DNA of 64,000 nt from Stutzerimonas decontaminans. Its GTDB lineage: Bacteria; Pseudomonadota; Gammaproteobacteria; Pseudomonadales; Pseudomonadaceae. A model generated the notes under the pieces. It made no database searches, was not told where the DNA came from, and saw only the letters and a program-made list of their open reading frames with translations. The translations under genes and the position numbers were made by a program. The DNA is taken from the NCBI RefSeq assembly GCF_000661915.1, contig NZ_CP007509.1:744001-808000 (forward strand). Reading direction: 5' to 3'. Shown piece by piece: positions 19,751 through 29,415 of this stretch. How positions within the stretch are numbered: position 1 is the first letter of the stretch; each line of letters opens with the position of its first letter.

Positions 19751-21664
19751 ATGAGTGACAAGAGCAAGAACAATCCCGAGGTGCTGGAGAAGGGCGGCAT
19801 GAGCCGTCGTGGCTTCCTCGGCGCCAGCGCGGTTACTGGCGCGGCCGTCGCGGCCACTGCCTTCGGTGGTGCGGTAATGAGCCGTGAGTCCTGGGCTGCC
19901 GCGGTGAAGAATGCGCAGCAGAACATCCACGTCGCCCCGGGCGACCTGGACGATTACTACGGCTTCTGGAGCGGCGGCCACCAGGGCGAAGTTCGCGTGA
20001 TGGGTATTCCGTCGATGCGCGAACTGATGCGTATCCCGGTGTTCAACGTCGACTCCGCTACCGGCTGGGGCCTGACCAACGAAAGCCGCGCGATCATGGG
20101 CGAGAGTGCCAAGTTCCTCAACGGCGACTGCCACCACCCGCACATCTCGATGACCGACGGCAAGTACGACGGCAAGTACCTGTTCATCAACGACAAGGCC
20201 AACACCCGCGTCGCGCGTATCCGCCTGGATATCATGAAGTGCGACAAGATGATCACCATCCCCAACTGCCAGGCGATCCACGGCCTGCGCCTGCAGAAGG
20301 TGCCGCACACCAAGTACGTGTTCGCCAACGCCGAATTCGTCATCCCGCACCCGAACGACGGCAAGGTGTTCGATCTGCAGGATGAGAACAGCTACACCAT
20401 GTACAACGTCATCGACGCCGAGAAGATGGAGATGGCCTTCCAGATCATCGTCGACGGCAACCTGGACAACACCGACGCCGATTACACCGGTCGCTTCGCT
20501 GCTGCCACCTGCTACAACTCGGAAAAGGCCTACGACCTCGGCGGCATGATGCGCAACGAGCGCGACTGGGTCGTGGTGTTCGACATCGAGGCTGCCGAGA
20601 AGGCGGTCAAGGCCGGCAAGTTCACCACCCTCGGTGACTCCAAGGTGCCGGTGCTGGACGGTCGCAAGAAGGGCGACAATGACAGCGCCTTCACCCGCTA
20701 CATCCCGGTGCCGAAGAACCCGCACGGCTGCAACACCTCCTCCGACGGCAAGTACTTCATCGCCAACGGCAAGCTCTCGCCGACCGTGTCGATGATCGAG
20801 ATCGCCAAGCTGCCCGACCTGTTCGCCGGCAAGCTGAAGGACCCGCGCGACACCATCGCCGCTGAAGTGGAACTGGGCCTTGGCCCGCTGCACACCACCT
20901 TCGACGGTCGCGGCAACGCCTACACCACGCTGTTCATCGACAGCCAGGTGGTCAAGTGGAACATGGCCGACGCGGTACGCGCCTACAACGGCGAGAAGGT
21001 CAACTACATCAAGCAGAAGCTGGACGTGCATTACCAGCCGGGCCACATCCATGCCTCGCTCTGTGAAACCAGCGAAGCCGATGGCAAGTGGCTGGTGGCG
21101 CTGTGCAAGTTCGGCAAGGACCGCTTCCTGCCAACTGGCCCGCTGCACCCGGAAAACGATCAGCTGATCGACATTTCCGGCGACGAGATGAAGCTCGTGC
21201 ATGACGGCCCGACCTACGCCGAGCCGCACGACTGCATCATGGCCCGCCGCGACCAGATCAAGACCAAGAAGATCTGGGACCGCAACGATCCGTTCTTCGC
21301 GCCCACCGTGGAAATGGCGAAGAAAGACGGCATCAACCTCGACGCCGACAACAAGGTCATTCGTGACGGCAACAAGGTGCGCGTGTACATGACCTCCATG
21401 GCGCCAGCGTTCGGCGTGCAGGAGTTCACCGTCAAGCAGGGCGACGAAGTCACCGTGACCATCACCAACATCGACCAGATCGAGGACGTGTCCCACGGCT
21501 TCGTCATGGTCAACCACGGTGTGAGCATGGAGATCAGCCCGCAGCAGACCTCTTCCATCACCTTCGTGGCAGACAAGCCTGGCCTGCACTGGTACTACTG
21601 CAGCTGGTTCTGCCATGCACTGCACATGGAAATGGTCGGCCGCATGATGGTCGAGCCCGCTTAA
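19751..21664 (+). CDS. nosZ: Nitrous oxide reductase NosZ (clade I)
   Basis: A 637-residue periplasmic multicopper enzyme reducing N2O to N2. A Tat signal with SRRGFLGAS at residues about 18-26 places it in the Tat-exported clade I. The CuZ-centre histidines appear in DCHHPH and further His motifs along the seven-bladed propeller. The C-terminal cupredoxin domain carries the CuA motif WYYCSWFCHALHMEM. I used ATG 19751; the frame extends upstream to 19715 without a better ribosome site. The gene lies 67 bases after nosR and may have its own promoter. Confidence 0.98.
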   Translation: MSDKSKNNPEVLEKGGMSRRGFLGASAVTGAAVAATAFGGAVMSRESWAAAVKNAQQNIHVAPGDLDDYYGFWSGGHQGEVRVMGIPSMRELMRIPVFNVDSATGWGLTNESRAIMGESAKFLNGDCHHPHISMTDGKYDGKYLFINDKANTRVARIRLDIMKCDKMITIPNCQAIHGLRLQKVPHTKYVFANAEFVIPHPNDGKVFDLQDENSYTMYNVIDAEKMEMAFQIIVDGNLDNTDADYTGRFAAATCYNSEKAYDLGGMMRNERDWVVVFDIEAAEKAVKAGKFTTLGDSKVPVLDGRKKGDNDSAFTRYIPVPKNPHGCNTSSDGKYFIANGKLSPTVSMIEIAKLPDLFAGKLKDPRDTIAAEVELGLGPLHTTFDGRGNAYTTLFIDSQVVKWNMADAVRAYNGEKVNYIKQKLDVHYQPGHIHASLCETSEADGKWLVALCKFGKDRFLPTGPLHPENDQLIDISGDEMKLVHDGPTYAEPHDCIMARRDQIKTKKIWDRNDPFFAPTVEMAKKDGINLDADNKVIRDGNKVRVYMTSMAPAFGVQEFTVKQGDEVTVTITNIDQIEDVSHGFVMVNHGVSMEISPQQTSSITFVADKPGLHWYYCSWFCHALHMEMVGRMMVEPA

Positions 21665-21785
21665 GCTGGTCGAGCCATTGCCAATAAGCCGGTGATGGTT
21701 CAGCGACTGCGCAAGGAGCCTCGGTGCTGCCGAGGCCCTTGCCGCAGTGTTTACCCGCCTGGAAGCTGAAGAAGGTCAAAACGCA

Positions 21786-23096
21786 GTGTTCAAAGCTCAG
21801 GCTACTTTCTCGCGGTACTCAGTGGCAGTTTCGCTGCTGCTTTTATTCAGCGGTGCCGCCCAGGCGGCACCGCAACCCATCACAACCCTCCCGCTGCAGC
21901 CCGATGGTGAGAACCGCTGGCGCTTGCCTGCCGGCGAATATCAGGGTCAGTTCACCATCGAGCAGCCCATGCAGCTGCGTTGCGAGCCGGGTGCAATCAT
22001 CCAGTCGCAAGGGCAGGGCAGCAGCCTGCTGATCAGCGCGCCCGACGTGCTCGTCGATGGTTGCACGCTGCGTGCGTGGGGCGCCGACCTCACCGCGATG
22101 GATTCGGCAGTCTTCATCCTGCCTGCGGCCGAGCGTGCGCAGATCAGCAACAACCGCATGCGCGGCCCCGGGTTCGGCGTGTTCGTCGACGGCACCAGCG
22201 ACGTGCAGGTGATCGGCAACCAGATCGATGGCGACGCCGGCGTTCGCTCGCAGGACCGTGGCAACGGCATTCATCTGTTTGCCGTGAAAGGTGCACGGAT
22301 CGTCGGCAATCTGGTGCGCGACGTGCGCGATGGCATCTATATCGATACCTCCAACGGCAATCATCTGGAAGGCAACGTCATCGAGGACGTCCGCTACGGC
22401 GTGCACTACATGTTCGCCAACGACAACAGCGTGATCGACAACATCACCCGTCGTACCCGCACCGGTTACGCGCTGATGCAGAGCCGCAAGCTGATCGTCA
22501 CGGGGAACCGTTCCGAGCAGGATCAGAACTACGGCATCCTGATGAACTACATCACCTACTCGACCATCACCGGCAACTTCGTCAGCGACGTGCAGCGCGG
22601 CGATACCGGTGGCGACAGCATGATCAGCGGCGGTGAGGGCAAGGCGCTGTTCATCTACAACTCGCTGTTCAACACCATCGAGAACAACCATTTCGAGAAA
22701 AGCTCGCTGGGTATCCACCTGACCGCCGGCTCCGAAGACAACCGCATTTCCGGCAACGCCTTCGTCGGCAACCAGCAGCAGGTCAAGTACGTCGCCAGCC
22801 GGACCCAGGAATGGTCGGTGGACGGCCGTGGCAACTACTGGAGCGACTACCTGGGCTGGGACCGCAATAACGACGGCCTTGGCGATGTCGCCTACGAACC
22901 CAACGACAACGTCGATCGCCTGCTCTGGCTCTACCCGCAGGTGCGCCTGCTGATGAACAGCCCGAGCATCGAGGTGCTGCGCTGGGTGCAGCGGGCCTTC
23001 CCGGTGGTCAAGTCGCCGGGTGTGCAGGACAGCCATCCGCTGATGAAGCTGCCCACTGAACAACTCCTAACCGAAAAGCAGGAACCAACGTCATGA
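21786..23096 (+). CDS. nosD: Periplasmic copper-site maturation protein NosD
   Basis: A 436-residue protein with a signal peptide ending SGAAQA, followed by right-handed beta-helix (CASH) repeats such as [18 protein letters not shown] and [14 protein letters not shown]. NosD works with the ABC transporter NosFY in building the CuZ cluster of NosZ. I chose GTG 21786, which gives the known P. stutzeri N-terminus ([15 protein letters not shown]) and length; the open frame extends 13 codons further upstream. The stop overlaps the nosF start (ATGA). Confidence 0.95.
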   Translation: MFKAQATFSRYSVAVSLLLLFSGAAQAAPQPITTLPLQPDGENRWRLPAGEYQGQFTIEQPMQLRCEPGAIIQSQGQGSSLLISAPDVLVDGCTLRAWGADLTAMDSAVFILPAAERAQISNNRMRGPGFGVFVDGTSDVQVIGNQIDGDAGVRSQDRGNGIHLFAVKGARIVGNLVRDVRDGIYIDTSNGNHLEGNVIEDVRYGVHYMFANDNSVIDNITRRTRTGYALMQSRKLIVTGNRSEQDQNYGILMNYITYSTITGNFVSDVQRGDTGGDSMISGGEGKALFIYNSLFNTIENNHFEKSSLGIHLTAGSEDNRISGNAFVGNQQQVKYVASRTQEWSVDGRGNYWSDYLGWDRNNDGLGDVAYEPNDNVDRLLWLYPQVRLLMNSPSIEVLRWVQRAFPVVKSPGVQDSHPLMKLPTEQLLTEKQEPTS

Positions 23097-24019
23097 ACGC
23101 CGTCGAGATCCAGGGCGTAAGCCAGCGTTACGGCAGCATGACCGTGCTGCACGATCTGAACCTGAACCTCGGTGAAGGCGAGGTGCTGGGGCTGTTCGGC
23201 CATAACGGCGCGGGCAAGACCACCAGCATGAAACTGATTCTCGGCCTGCTCGCGCCGAGCGAGGGCCAGGTGAAAGTCCTGGGCCGTGCGCCGAACGATC
23301 CGCAGGTGCGTCGCCAGCTTGGCTACCTGCCAGAGAACGTGACCTTCTATCCGCAGTTGAGCGGCCGCGAAACCCTGCGCCATTTCGCCCGCCTGAAGGG
23401 CGCCGCGCTGACCCAGGTGGATGAGCTGCTCGAGCAGGTCGGCCTGGCCCATGCCGCCGATCGCCGGGTGAAGACCTATTCCAAGGGCATGCGCCAGCGC
23501 CTCGGTCTGGCCCAGGCGCTGCTTGGCGAACCGAAGCTGCTGCTGCTCGACGAGCCGACCGTGGGCCTTGATCCGATCGCCACCCAGGATCTCTACCAGC
23601 TGATCGACCGCCTGCGTCAGCGCGGCACCAGCATCATTCTCTGCTCCCATGTGCTGCCGGGCGTCGAGGCGCACATCAACCGCGCGGCGATCCTCGCCAA
23701 GGGGCGCCTGCAGGCGGTCGGCAGCCTGGCGCAACTGCGTGCCGAAGCCGGCCTGCCGGTGCGCATCCGCGCCAGCGGCATCAGCGAGCGGGACAGCTGG
23801 CTGCAGCGCTGGACCGATGCCGGGCACAGCGCCCGCGGCCTCAGCGAATCGAGCCTGGAGGTGATCGCGGTCAATGGCCACAAGCTGGTGCTGCTGCGCC
23901 AGCTGTTGGGTGAGAGCGAGCCGGAGGACATCGAGATCCACCAGCCGTCGCTGGAAGACCTCTACCGCTATTACATGGAGCGCGCCGGCGACGTGCGCAC
24001 GCAGGAGGGTCGCGTATGA
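23093..24019 (+). CDS. nosF: ABC transporter ATP-binding protein NosF
   Basis: A 308-residue cytoplasmic ATPase with Walker [10 protein letters not shown], signature [13 protein letters not shown] and Walker [13 protein letters not shown], plus a C-terminal extension of about 90 residues. It pairs with NosY and delivers a sulfur species or drives NosD for CuZ assembly. It overlaps nosD and nosY by four bases on each side, so stoichiometric translation is likely. Confidence 0.96.
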   Translation: MNAVEIQGVSQRYGSMTVLHDLNLNLGEGEVLGLFGHNGAGKTTSMKLILGLLAPSEGQVKVLGRAPNDPQVRRQLGYLPENVTFYPQLSGRETLRHFARLKGAALTQVDELLEQVGLAHAADRRVKTYSKGMRQRLGLAQALLGEPKLLLLDEPTVGLDPIATQDLYQLIDRLRQRGTSIILCSHVLPGVEAHINRAAILAKGRLQAVGSLAQLRAEAGLPVRIRASGISERDSWLQRWTDAGHSARGLSESSLEVIAVNGHKLVLLRQLLGESEPEDIEIHQPSLEDLYRYYMERAGDVRTQEGRV

Positions 24020-24846
24020 ACCAGGTCTGGAACATCGCCCGCAAGGAACTCAGCGACGGCCTGCGCAACCGTTGGCTGCTCGCCATCAGTCTGCTCTTCG
24101 CCGTGCTCGCGGTGGGCATCGCCTGGCTTGGCGCCGCGGCCTCCGGCCAGTTGGGCTTCACCTCGATTCCAGCGACCATCGCCAGTCTGGCGAGCCTGGC
24201 CACCTTTCTGATGCCGCTGATCGCGCTGCTGCTGGCCTATGACGCCATCGTCGGTGAGGACGAGGGCGGCACGCTGATGCTGCTGCTGACCTATCCACTG
24301 GGCCGTGGGCAGATCCTGCTCGGCAAGTTCGTCGGCCACGGGCTGATTCTTGCCCTGGCGGTGCTGATCGGCTTCGGCTGTGCGGCGCTGGCCATCGCCC
24401 TGCTGGTCGATGGTGTCGAACTTGGCCTGCTGCTCTGGGCGTTCGGCCGCTTCATGATTTCCTCGACGCTGCTCGGCTGGGTGTTCCTCGCCTTCGCGTA
24501 TGTGCTCAGCGGCAAGGTCAGCGAGAAGTCCAGCGCGGCCGGGCTGGCGCTCGGCGTGTGGTTTCTCTTCGTGCTGGTGTTCGATCTGGTGCTGTTGGCG
24601 CTGCTGGTGCTCAGTGAGGGCAAGTTCAATCCGGAGTTGCTGCCCTGGCTGCTGCTGCTCAACCCCACCGACATCTACCGGCTGATCAACCTGTCCGGCT
24701 TCGAGGGCAGCGGCAGCGCCATGGGCGTGCTGTCGCTGGGCGCCGATCTGCCGGTGCCGACCTCGGTGCTCTGGCTGTGTCTGCTGGCCTGGATCGGCGT
24801 ATCGCTGCTGCTGGCCTACGGCATCTTCCGTCGGCGCCTGACCTGA
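24016..24846 (+). CDS. nosY: ABC transporter permease NosY
   Basis: A 276-residue membrane protein with six predicted helices of the ABC-2 permease type, including a cytoplasmic coupling motif [14 protein letters not shown]. It is the membrane partner of NosF and contacts NosD in the periplasm. Translation is coupled to nosF by an ATGA overlap. Confidence 0.95.
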   Translation: MNQVWNIARKELSDGLRNRWLLAISLLFAVLAVGIAWLGAAASGQLGFTSIPATIASLASLATFLMPLIALLLAYDAIVGEDEGGTLMLLLTYPLGRGQILLGKFVGHGLILALAVLIGFGCAALAIALLVDGVELGLLLWAFGRFMISSTLLGWVFLAFAYVLSGKVSEKSSAAGLALGVWFLFVLVFDLVLLALLVLSEGKFNPELLPWLLLLNPTDIYRLINLSGFEGSGSAMGVLSLGADLPVPTSVLWLCLLAWIGVSLLLAYGIFRRRLT

Positions 24847-24875
24847 CTTTCATGTATCGAGAAGGAAATCCCTCT

Positions 24876-25448
24876 ATGAACGCTCTGCATCGCATTGGCG
24901 CCGGAACGCTCCTGACCCTGTTGCTCGCCTTCGGCCTGACCGGCTGCGGCGAAAAGGAGGAGGTCCAGCAGGCGCTCGAGCCGGTGGCCTTCCATGACAG
25001 TGACGAATGCCATGTCTGCGGCATGATCATCACCGACTTTCCCGGCCCCAAGGGGCAGGCAGTGGAGAAGGGCGGGGTGAAGAAGTTCTGCTCCACCGCC
25101 GAGATGCTCGGCTGGTGGTTGCAGCCGGAGAATCGCCTGCTCAATGCCAAGCTTTATGTGCACGACATGGGGCGTAGCGTCTGGGAGCACCCGGACGATG
25201 GTCATCTGATCGACGCAACCAGCGCCTACTATGTGGTCGGCACATCGCTCAAGGGCGCCATGGGCGCGTCTCTGGCGACGTTCGCCGAAGAGCAGGCCGC
25301 CCTGCGTCTGGCCGAGGAACACGGTGGCCGCGTATTGCGCTTCGATCAGATCGACCAGGCACTGCTGCAGGAAGCGGCGAGCATGCAGCACGGCGGCATG
25401 CACGGGCACATGCCCAGCGATTCACACAACGCACACGGCAGCCACTGA
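24876..25448 (+). CDS. nosL: Copper-binding lipoprotein NosL
   Basis: A 190-residue outer-membrane-type lipoprotein with lipobox LTGC, and the copper-site motif [18 protein letters not shown]. NosL delivers copper to apo-NosZ. The C-terminus is rich in His and Met ([17 protein letters not shown]), a likely additional metal-binding tail. I used ATG 24876, preceded by GAAGGA. It follows nosY by 29 bases. Confidence 0.95.
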   Translation: MNALHRIGAGTLLTLLLAFGLTGCGEKEEVQQALEPVAFHDSDECHVCGMIITDFPGPKGQAVEKGGVKKFCSTAEMLGWWLQPENRLLNAKLYVHDMGRSVWEHPDDGHLIDATSAYYVVGTSLKGAMGASLATFAEEQAALRLAEEHGGRVLRFDQIDQALLQEAASMQHGGMHGHMPSDSHNAHGSH

Positions 25449-25492
25449 GCTCAGGGCTGCAATCGATTTTCGGCACATCCGAGGTAAGCACA

Positions 25493-25675
25493 ATGATGGG
25501 TATCAGCGTCTGGCAACTTCTGATCATTCTCCTGATCGTGGTCATGCTGTTCGGCACCAAGCGCCTGCGTGGCCTGGGATCCGATCTGGGCAGTGCGATC
25601 AGCGGTTTTCGCAAGTCGGTGAGTGACGGCGAAACCACCGCGCAGGCCGAAACGGTCAAGCAGGAACTCAAATAA
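25493..25675 (+). CDS. tatE: Twin-arginine translocase subunit TatE/TatA-like
   Basis: A 60-residue protein with one N-terminal helix ([15 protein letters not shown]), the [15 protein letters not shown] amphipathic segment and a polar tail, the standard TatA/E plan. It is shorter than housekeeping TatA. Its place right after nosL fits a dedicated helper for export of Tat-dependent NosZ. GAGG precedes two adjacent ATG codons, either of which could start it. Confidence 0.92.
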   Translation: MMGISVWQLLIILLIVVMLFGTKRLRGLGSDLGSAISGFRKSVSDGETTAQAETVKQELK

Positions 25676-25694
25676 CCTCGTTCATAGGCTGACG

Positions 25695-25720
25695 GCGCAG
25701 GCAGGCTTCTGCCTGTGCGC
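25695..25720 (+). terminator. Hairpin at the end of the nos operon
   Basis: GCGCAGGCAG and CTGCCTGTGCGC can pair around a short loop 20 bases after tatE. No U tract follows, so it may be a weak or Rho-assisted terminator. The 301-base gap to nnrS holds only this hairpin and the DNR box at 25843. Confidence 0.45.
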
Positions 25721-25842
25721 GCCTGCTGGTAGTCGAGAAGGGCTAGCCGCCCGGAAAAATGGTGATTGCGGCGCACTGCAACGGTGCGCCTGCGCTCGGC
25801 TCAGCACTCCGGCCGTCGCTTGTTTTCCGCGTCGAAGAAAAT

Positions 25843-25856
25843 CTGATCGCAATCAA
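25843..25856. promoter_or_regulatory. FNR/DNR box upstream of nnrS
   Basis: CTGATCGCAATCAA matches TTGAT-N4-ATCAA at nine of ten positions. It lies 121 bases before the chosen nnrS start, so NnrS should be induced with the denitrification genes. Confidence 0.78.
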
Positions 25857-25976
25857 GTCTGTCGAAGCCTCCTACCCTGTAGAAAGTAGTCCTGGCTCTC
25901 AAATTTGAGAGCGCTCAACGATCCGGTGCGCAGGTATTGCGGCGTCGCCGGATATGGCAAGTCTGGAGGCCCTTCC

Positions 25977-27167
25977 GTGCAAGTTATCGATCGGCGAAAA
26001 GCCCTGAGTATTCCGCCCGTCTGGCGACTCGCATTTCGCCCGTTCTTTCTCGCCGGCAGTCTGTATGCACTGCTGGCAATACCGCTCTGGGTCGCTGCCT
26101 GGACTGGCCTGTGGCCGGGCTTCCAACCGACCGGTGGCTGGCTGGCCTGGCACCGTCACGAGATGCTGTTCGGTTTCGCCATGGCCATCGTCGCCGGCTT
26201 TCTGCTGACCGCGGTACAGACCTGGACCGGCCAGACGGCACCCTCCGGGAAACGACTGATGGGTTTGGCGCTGGTCTGGCTGGCGGCCCGCCTGGGCTGG
26301 CTGTTCGGCCTGCCCGCCGCGTGGCTGGCTCCGCTGGATCTGCTGTTCCTGCTGGCACTGGCGTGGATGATGGCGCGGATGCTCTGGGCGGTGCGGCAGA
26401 AGCGCAACTACCCCATCGTGGTGGTGCTGTCGCTGATGCTGGGTGCCGATGTGCTGACGCTGACCGGCTTGCTGCAAGGTAACGATGCGCTGCAGCGCCA
26501 GGGCGTACTGGCCGGCCTGTGGCTGGTCGCAGCGCTGATGGCGCTGATCGGCGGGCGGGTGATTCCGTTCTTCACCCAACGCGGGTTGGGCAAGGTCGAG
26601 GCGGTCAAACCCTGGGTCTGGCTGGATATCGCCTTGCTGGTAGGCACTGGCGTGATCGCCCTGTTGCACGCATTCGGCTTGGCCATGCGCCCGCAGCCGC
26701 TGCTGGGCCTGCTGTTCGTCGCCATCGGCGTCGGCCATTTGCTGCGCCTGGCGCGCTGGTATGACAAGGGTATCTGGAAGGTCGGCCTGCTCTGGTCGCT
26801 GCATCTGGCGATGCTCTGGCTGGTGGTGGCCGCGTTCGGTCTGGCGCTCTGGCATTTCGGTTTGCTGGCGCAGTCCAGTCCATCGCTGCACGCACTGAGC
26901 GTGGGCTCCATGAGCGGACTGATCCTGGCAATGATCGCGCGGGTCACCCTCGGCCATACCGGCCGGCCGCTGCAGCTGCCGGCGGGCATTGTCGGCGCGT
27001 TCGTGCTGTTCAATCTCGGCACCGCGGCACGAGTGTTCCTCTCCGTCGCCTGGCCGGTTGGCGGCCTGTGGCTGGCTGCGCTCTGCTGGACTCTGGCCTT
27101 CGCACTCTATGCCTGGCGCTATGCGCCGATGCTGGTCGCCGCGCGCGTGGACGGTCATCCGGGCTGA
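25977..27167 (+). CDS. nnrS: NnrS family heme/copper membrane protein
   Basis: A 396-residue protein with about twelve membrane helices. NnrS proteins bind heme and copper and protect against nitrosative stress. Family motifs are WRLAFRPFFLAGSLYA at the N-terminus, WHRHEMLFGFAMAIVAGFL and AMIARVTLGHTGRPL. I chose GTG 25977, preceded by GGAGG, because it gives the typical family N-terminus; the open frame reaches 25905. A DNR box lies upstream and an SDR gene follows by about 120 bases. Confidence 0.92.
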   Translation: MQVIDRRKALSIPPVWRLAFRPFFLAGSLYALLAIPLWVAAWTGLWPGFQPTGGWLAWHRHEMLFGFAMAIVAGFLLTAVQTWTGQTAPSGKRLMGLALVWLAARLGWLFGLPAAWLAPLDLLFLLALAWMMARMLWAVRQKRNYPIVVVLSLMLGADVLTLTGLLQGNDALQRQGVLAGLWLVAALMALIGGRVIPFFTQRGLGKVEAVKPWVWLDIALLVGTGVIALLHAFGLAMRPQPLLGLLFVAIGVGHLLRLARWYDKGIWKVGLLWSLHLAMLWLVVAAFGLALWHFGLLAQSSPSLHALSVGSMSGLILAMIARVTLGHTGRPLQLPAGIVGAFVLFNLGTAARVFLSVAWPVGGLWLAALCWTLAFALYAWRYAPMLVAARVDGHPG

Positions 27168-27287
27168 ACCCGGAACGTGAATCGGGCGGGTGCGCGTCTG
27201 CGCCTGTCCGCGAAATTACCTAGCCCCCAAAAACGCTGCCTTGCGAGGCGGCCTGTGACTCGGCACGCGTCGAGCTCGGAGATGATG

Positions 27288-28031
27288 ATGAAAAGCGAGT
27301 TTCAGGATCGTCTGGCTGTTGTCACCGGAGCCAGCTCCGGGATCGGACTGGCATTGTGTGCAGCGCTGCTGCAACGGGGCGCGCGCGTACTGGCGATGTC
27401 GCGCACCATCGGCGGGCTCGAGCCGCTGCTGGAAACCCATGCCGAGCAGTTGCAGTGGCTCGGCGGTGATGTGACCTCTGCGGGGGATCTGGCTCAGCTG
27501 GCCCGGCGGGCTGCGCAGTTGGGGCCGGTGCATTACCTGGTGCCCAACGCCGGTATCGCCGAATTGGCCGATGGGCTGGACATGGCGGCATTCGACCGCC
27601 AGTGGGCGGTCAATGGCGCGGGGGCGCTGAACACCTTTGCCGCTCTGCGCAACGAGCTGGCCAAGCCGGCGTCGGTGGTTTTCGTCGGCACCTTCCTGAT
27701 CCGCTCCACCTTCCCGGGGCTGGCGGCCTACATCGCCAGCAAGGCAGCGTTGGCGGCGCAGGCGCGCACGCTGGCGGTGGAGTTCGCACCGCTGGATGTA
27801 CGCATCAACATGGTTTCACCCGGCCCGACCGCCACCGCCATCTGGGGCTCACTGGGACTCGACGACGACCAACTCGAAGCGGTCGCCGACGGCGTCACCA
27901 AGCGCCTGTTGCCGGGGCATTTCCTCGAGTCGGCGGCCGTGGCCAACGTCATCCTGTTCCAGCTTTCGCAGGGCGCGCGCGGCGTGTTCGGCCAGGATTG
28001 GGTGGTGGATAACGGCTACACCATCAGCTGA
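27288..28031 (+). CDS. Short-chain dehydrogenase/reductase
   Basis: A 247-residue SDR enzyme with NAD(P) motif TGASSGIG (13-20), NAG motif VPNAGI and catalytic Tyr148-Lys152 in YIASK. The residue 13 before the tyrosine, normally the catalytic serine, is threonine 135 in [10 protein letters not shown]. Three ATG codons occur in a row; GGAG best serves the third (27288). SDR genes are recurrently found downstream of nnrS in P. stutzeri-type clusters, but substrate and role are unknown. Confidence 0.8.
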   Translation: MKSEFQDRLAVVTGASSGIGLALCAALLQRGARVLAMSRTIGGLEPLLETHAEQLQWLGGDVTSAGDLAQLARRAAQLGPVHYLVPNAGIAELADGLDMAAFDRQWAVNGAGALNTFAALRNELAKPASVVFVGTFLIRSTFPGLAAYIASKAALAAQARTLAVEFAPLDVRINMVSPGPTATAIWGSLGLDDDQLEAVADGVTKRLLPGHFLESAAVANVILFQLSQGARGVFGQDWVVDNGYTIS

Positions 28032-28042
28032 GGGGTGCCCGC

Positions 28043-29152
28043 ATGTGGTTCAAGTGGAAGAACAGCGCGACACGCCTGCAACAGGAGCTGAATGCGTTGC
28101 AGGCCAGCCACGCCGAACAGTCGGCCCGCGTCGCTGCGCTGGAGCAGCAGCTACAGGCGAGCGAAGCTGCCAGCCAGCAACGCCAGCGACAGCTCGACTA
28201 TTACCGAGGCGTGTCGGAAAAGCTGATCCGCTTCAGCACTTCGGTGGCCCATCTGGGGGAGTCGTTCGAGTTTCTCACCGGCCAATTGGGCGATAACAAG
28301 GCCCGTGCCGGCGAGGTGGCCGCCGCGGCGCTGAGCAACCAGAAGCATTTCGGCGAGCTGCAGGGCAAGGCCGCCGAGATGGAGGGCGGCCTGGGCCAGG
28401 CCTCGAGCAAGGTCGACACCCTTGCCGAGCGCTCACAGGAGATCAACGGCATCGTCGATCTCATCAGCGGCATCGCCAGCCAGACCAATCTGCTGGCGCT
28501 GAATGCCGCGATCGAGGCGGCACGTGCCGGCGAAGCCGGGCGCGGGTTCGCGGTCGTCGCCGGGGAGATTCGCAGCCTGGCGGAAAAGACCGCGCTGGCG
28601 ACCGATGACATCGTGCGCAAGATTGGCGAAGTGCAGGCCGAAATCCGCAACGTGCATGACTACATCCAGCTGCAGGGCAGCCACGCCAAGGGCTTCAGCC
28701 GAACCACCGAGGCGGCGGTCGAGGCCATGCGCACCCTCCACCAACTGGCCGGCACAATGCGCGCGAGCAGCGCCGCATCGTCTTTCCGTGCCGGCATCGA
28801 ACTGGCCAATCTCGACGAGCTGTCGCTGAAGTTCGTGGTGTACAACCACCTGTTGAGCGATCAGGCACTGCCGATTCCGCAGCTGCCGAGCGAGCGCGAC
28901 TGTCGTTTCGGTCGCTGGTACTACGGCGAGGGCAACCGCGACATCCAGGCGCTGGACTGCTTCCGGCAGATCGAGCGGCCCCATACGGCTGTGCATGCCC
29001 AGGGGCAGGCGGCACTGGATGCCTTCGCCCGAGACGCCCTGGAAAATGCGCTGCGCCACCTGGGCCAGATGGAGGACGCCAACCTGGAGGTCATGCGCAT
29101 CGTCACCGCCGTGGTCGATCAGTACGAGAAAGGGGCGACCCGCGCAGCCTGA
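28043..29152 (+). CDS. Soluble chemoreceptor with zinc-binding CZB domain
   Basis: A 369-residue cytoplasmic methyl-accepting protein: N-terminal coiled coil (10-55), a signalling domain with the conserved hairpin tip [20 protein letters not shown] around 135-155, and a C-terminal CZB domain at about 255-360. The zinc ligands can be read as His269, Cys287, His314 and His318 (HxxxH spacing). There is no membrane segment. CZB receptors sense zinc-cysteine redox or hypochlorous acid state in other bacteria. It starts 11 bases after the SDR gene with GAGGGG, so the two are probably cotranscribed in a denitrification setting. Confidence 0.88.
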   Translation: MWFKWKNSATRLQQELNALQASHAEQSARVAALEQQLQASEAASQQRQRQLDYYRGVSEKLIRFSTSVAHLGESFEFLTGQLGDNKARAGEVAAAALSNQKHFGELQGKAAEMEGGLGQASSKVDTLAERSQEINGIVDLISGIASQTNLLALNAAIEAARAGEAGRGFAVVAGEIRSLAEKTALATDDIVRKIGEVQAEIRNVHDYIQLQGSHAKGFSRTTEAAVEAMRTLHQLAGTMRASSAASSFRAGIELANLDELSLKFVVYNHLLSDQALPIPQLPSERDCRFGRWYYGEGNRDIQALDCFRQIERPHTAVHAQGQAALDAFARDALENALRHLGQMEDANLEVMRIVTAVVDQYEKGATRAA

Positions 29153-29415
29153 TGAGACGCCTGGATGCCAGGCAGCATTCTTTGATGCAAAAATATTGCG
29201 CTTATCGAGCAATACTATTCGTTAGATAACATTTAATTCACCGCTGACAATGCGCAGGCATTCCGTCTGCGCGGCAATCCGTCGCGCTCGATATGAACCG
29301 ATCCCAGGAGGAGCGGCGAGCGGATGCGGCGTGCCGGTCCGTCGACCATTGTCAGCGCTGCGCTGGCAGATTTCGATGTTCGTTCACTGGCGCCCGCGTC
29401 GGCCGTCCGGCGAGC

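Noticed and set aside
19685..21625. 646-residue minus-strand ORF
   Set aside because: It is antisense to the well-supported nosZ and shows no family motif.
29153..29415. Possible FNR box before ccoN
   Set aside because: TTTGATGCAAAAATA is only a half-site; the second half does not match ATCAA.
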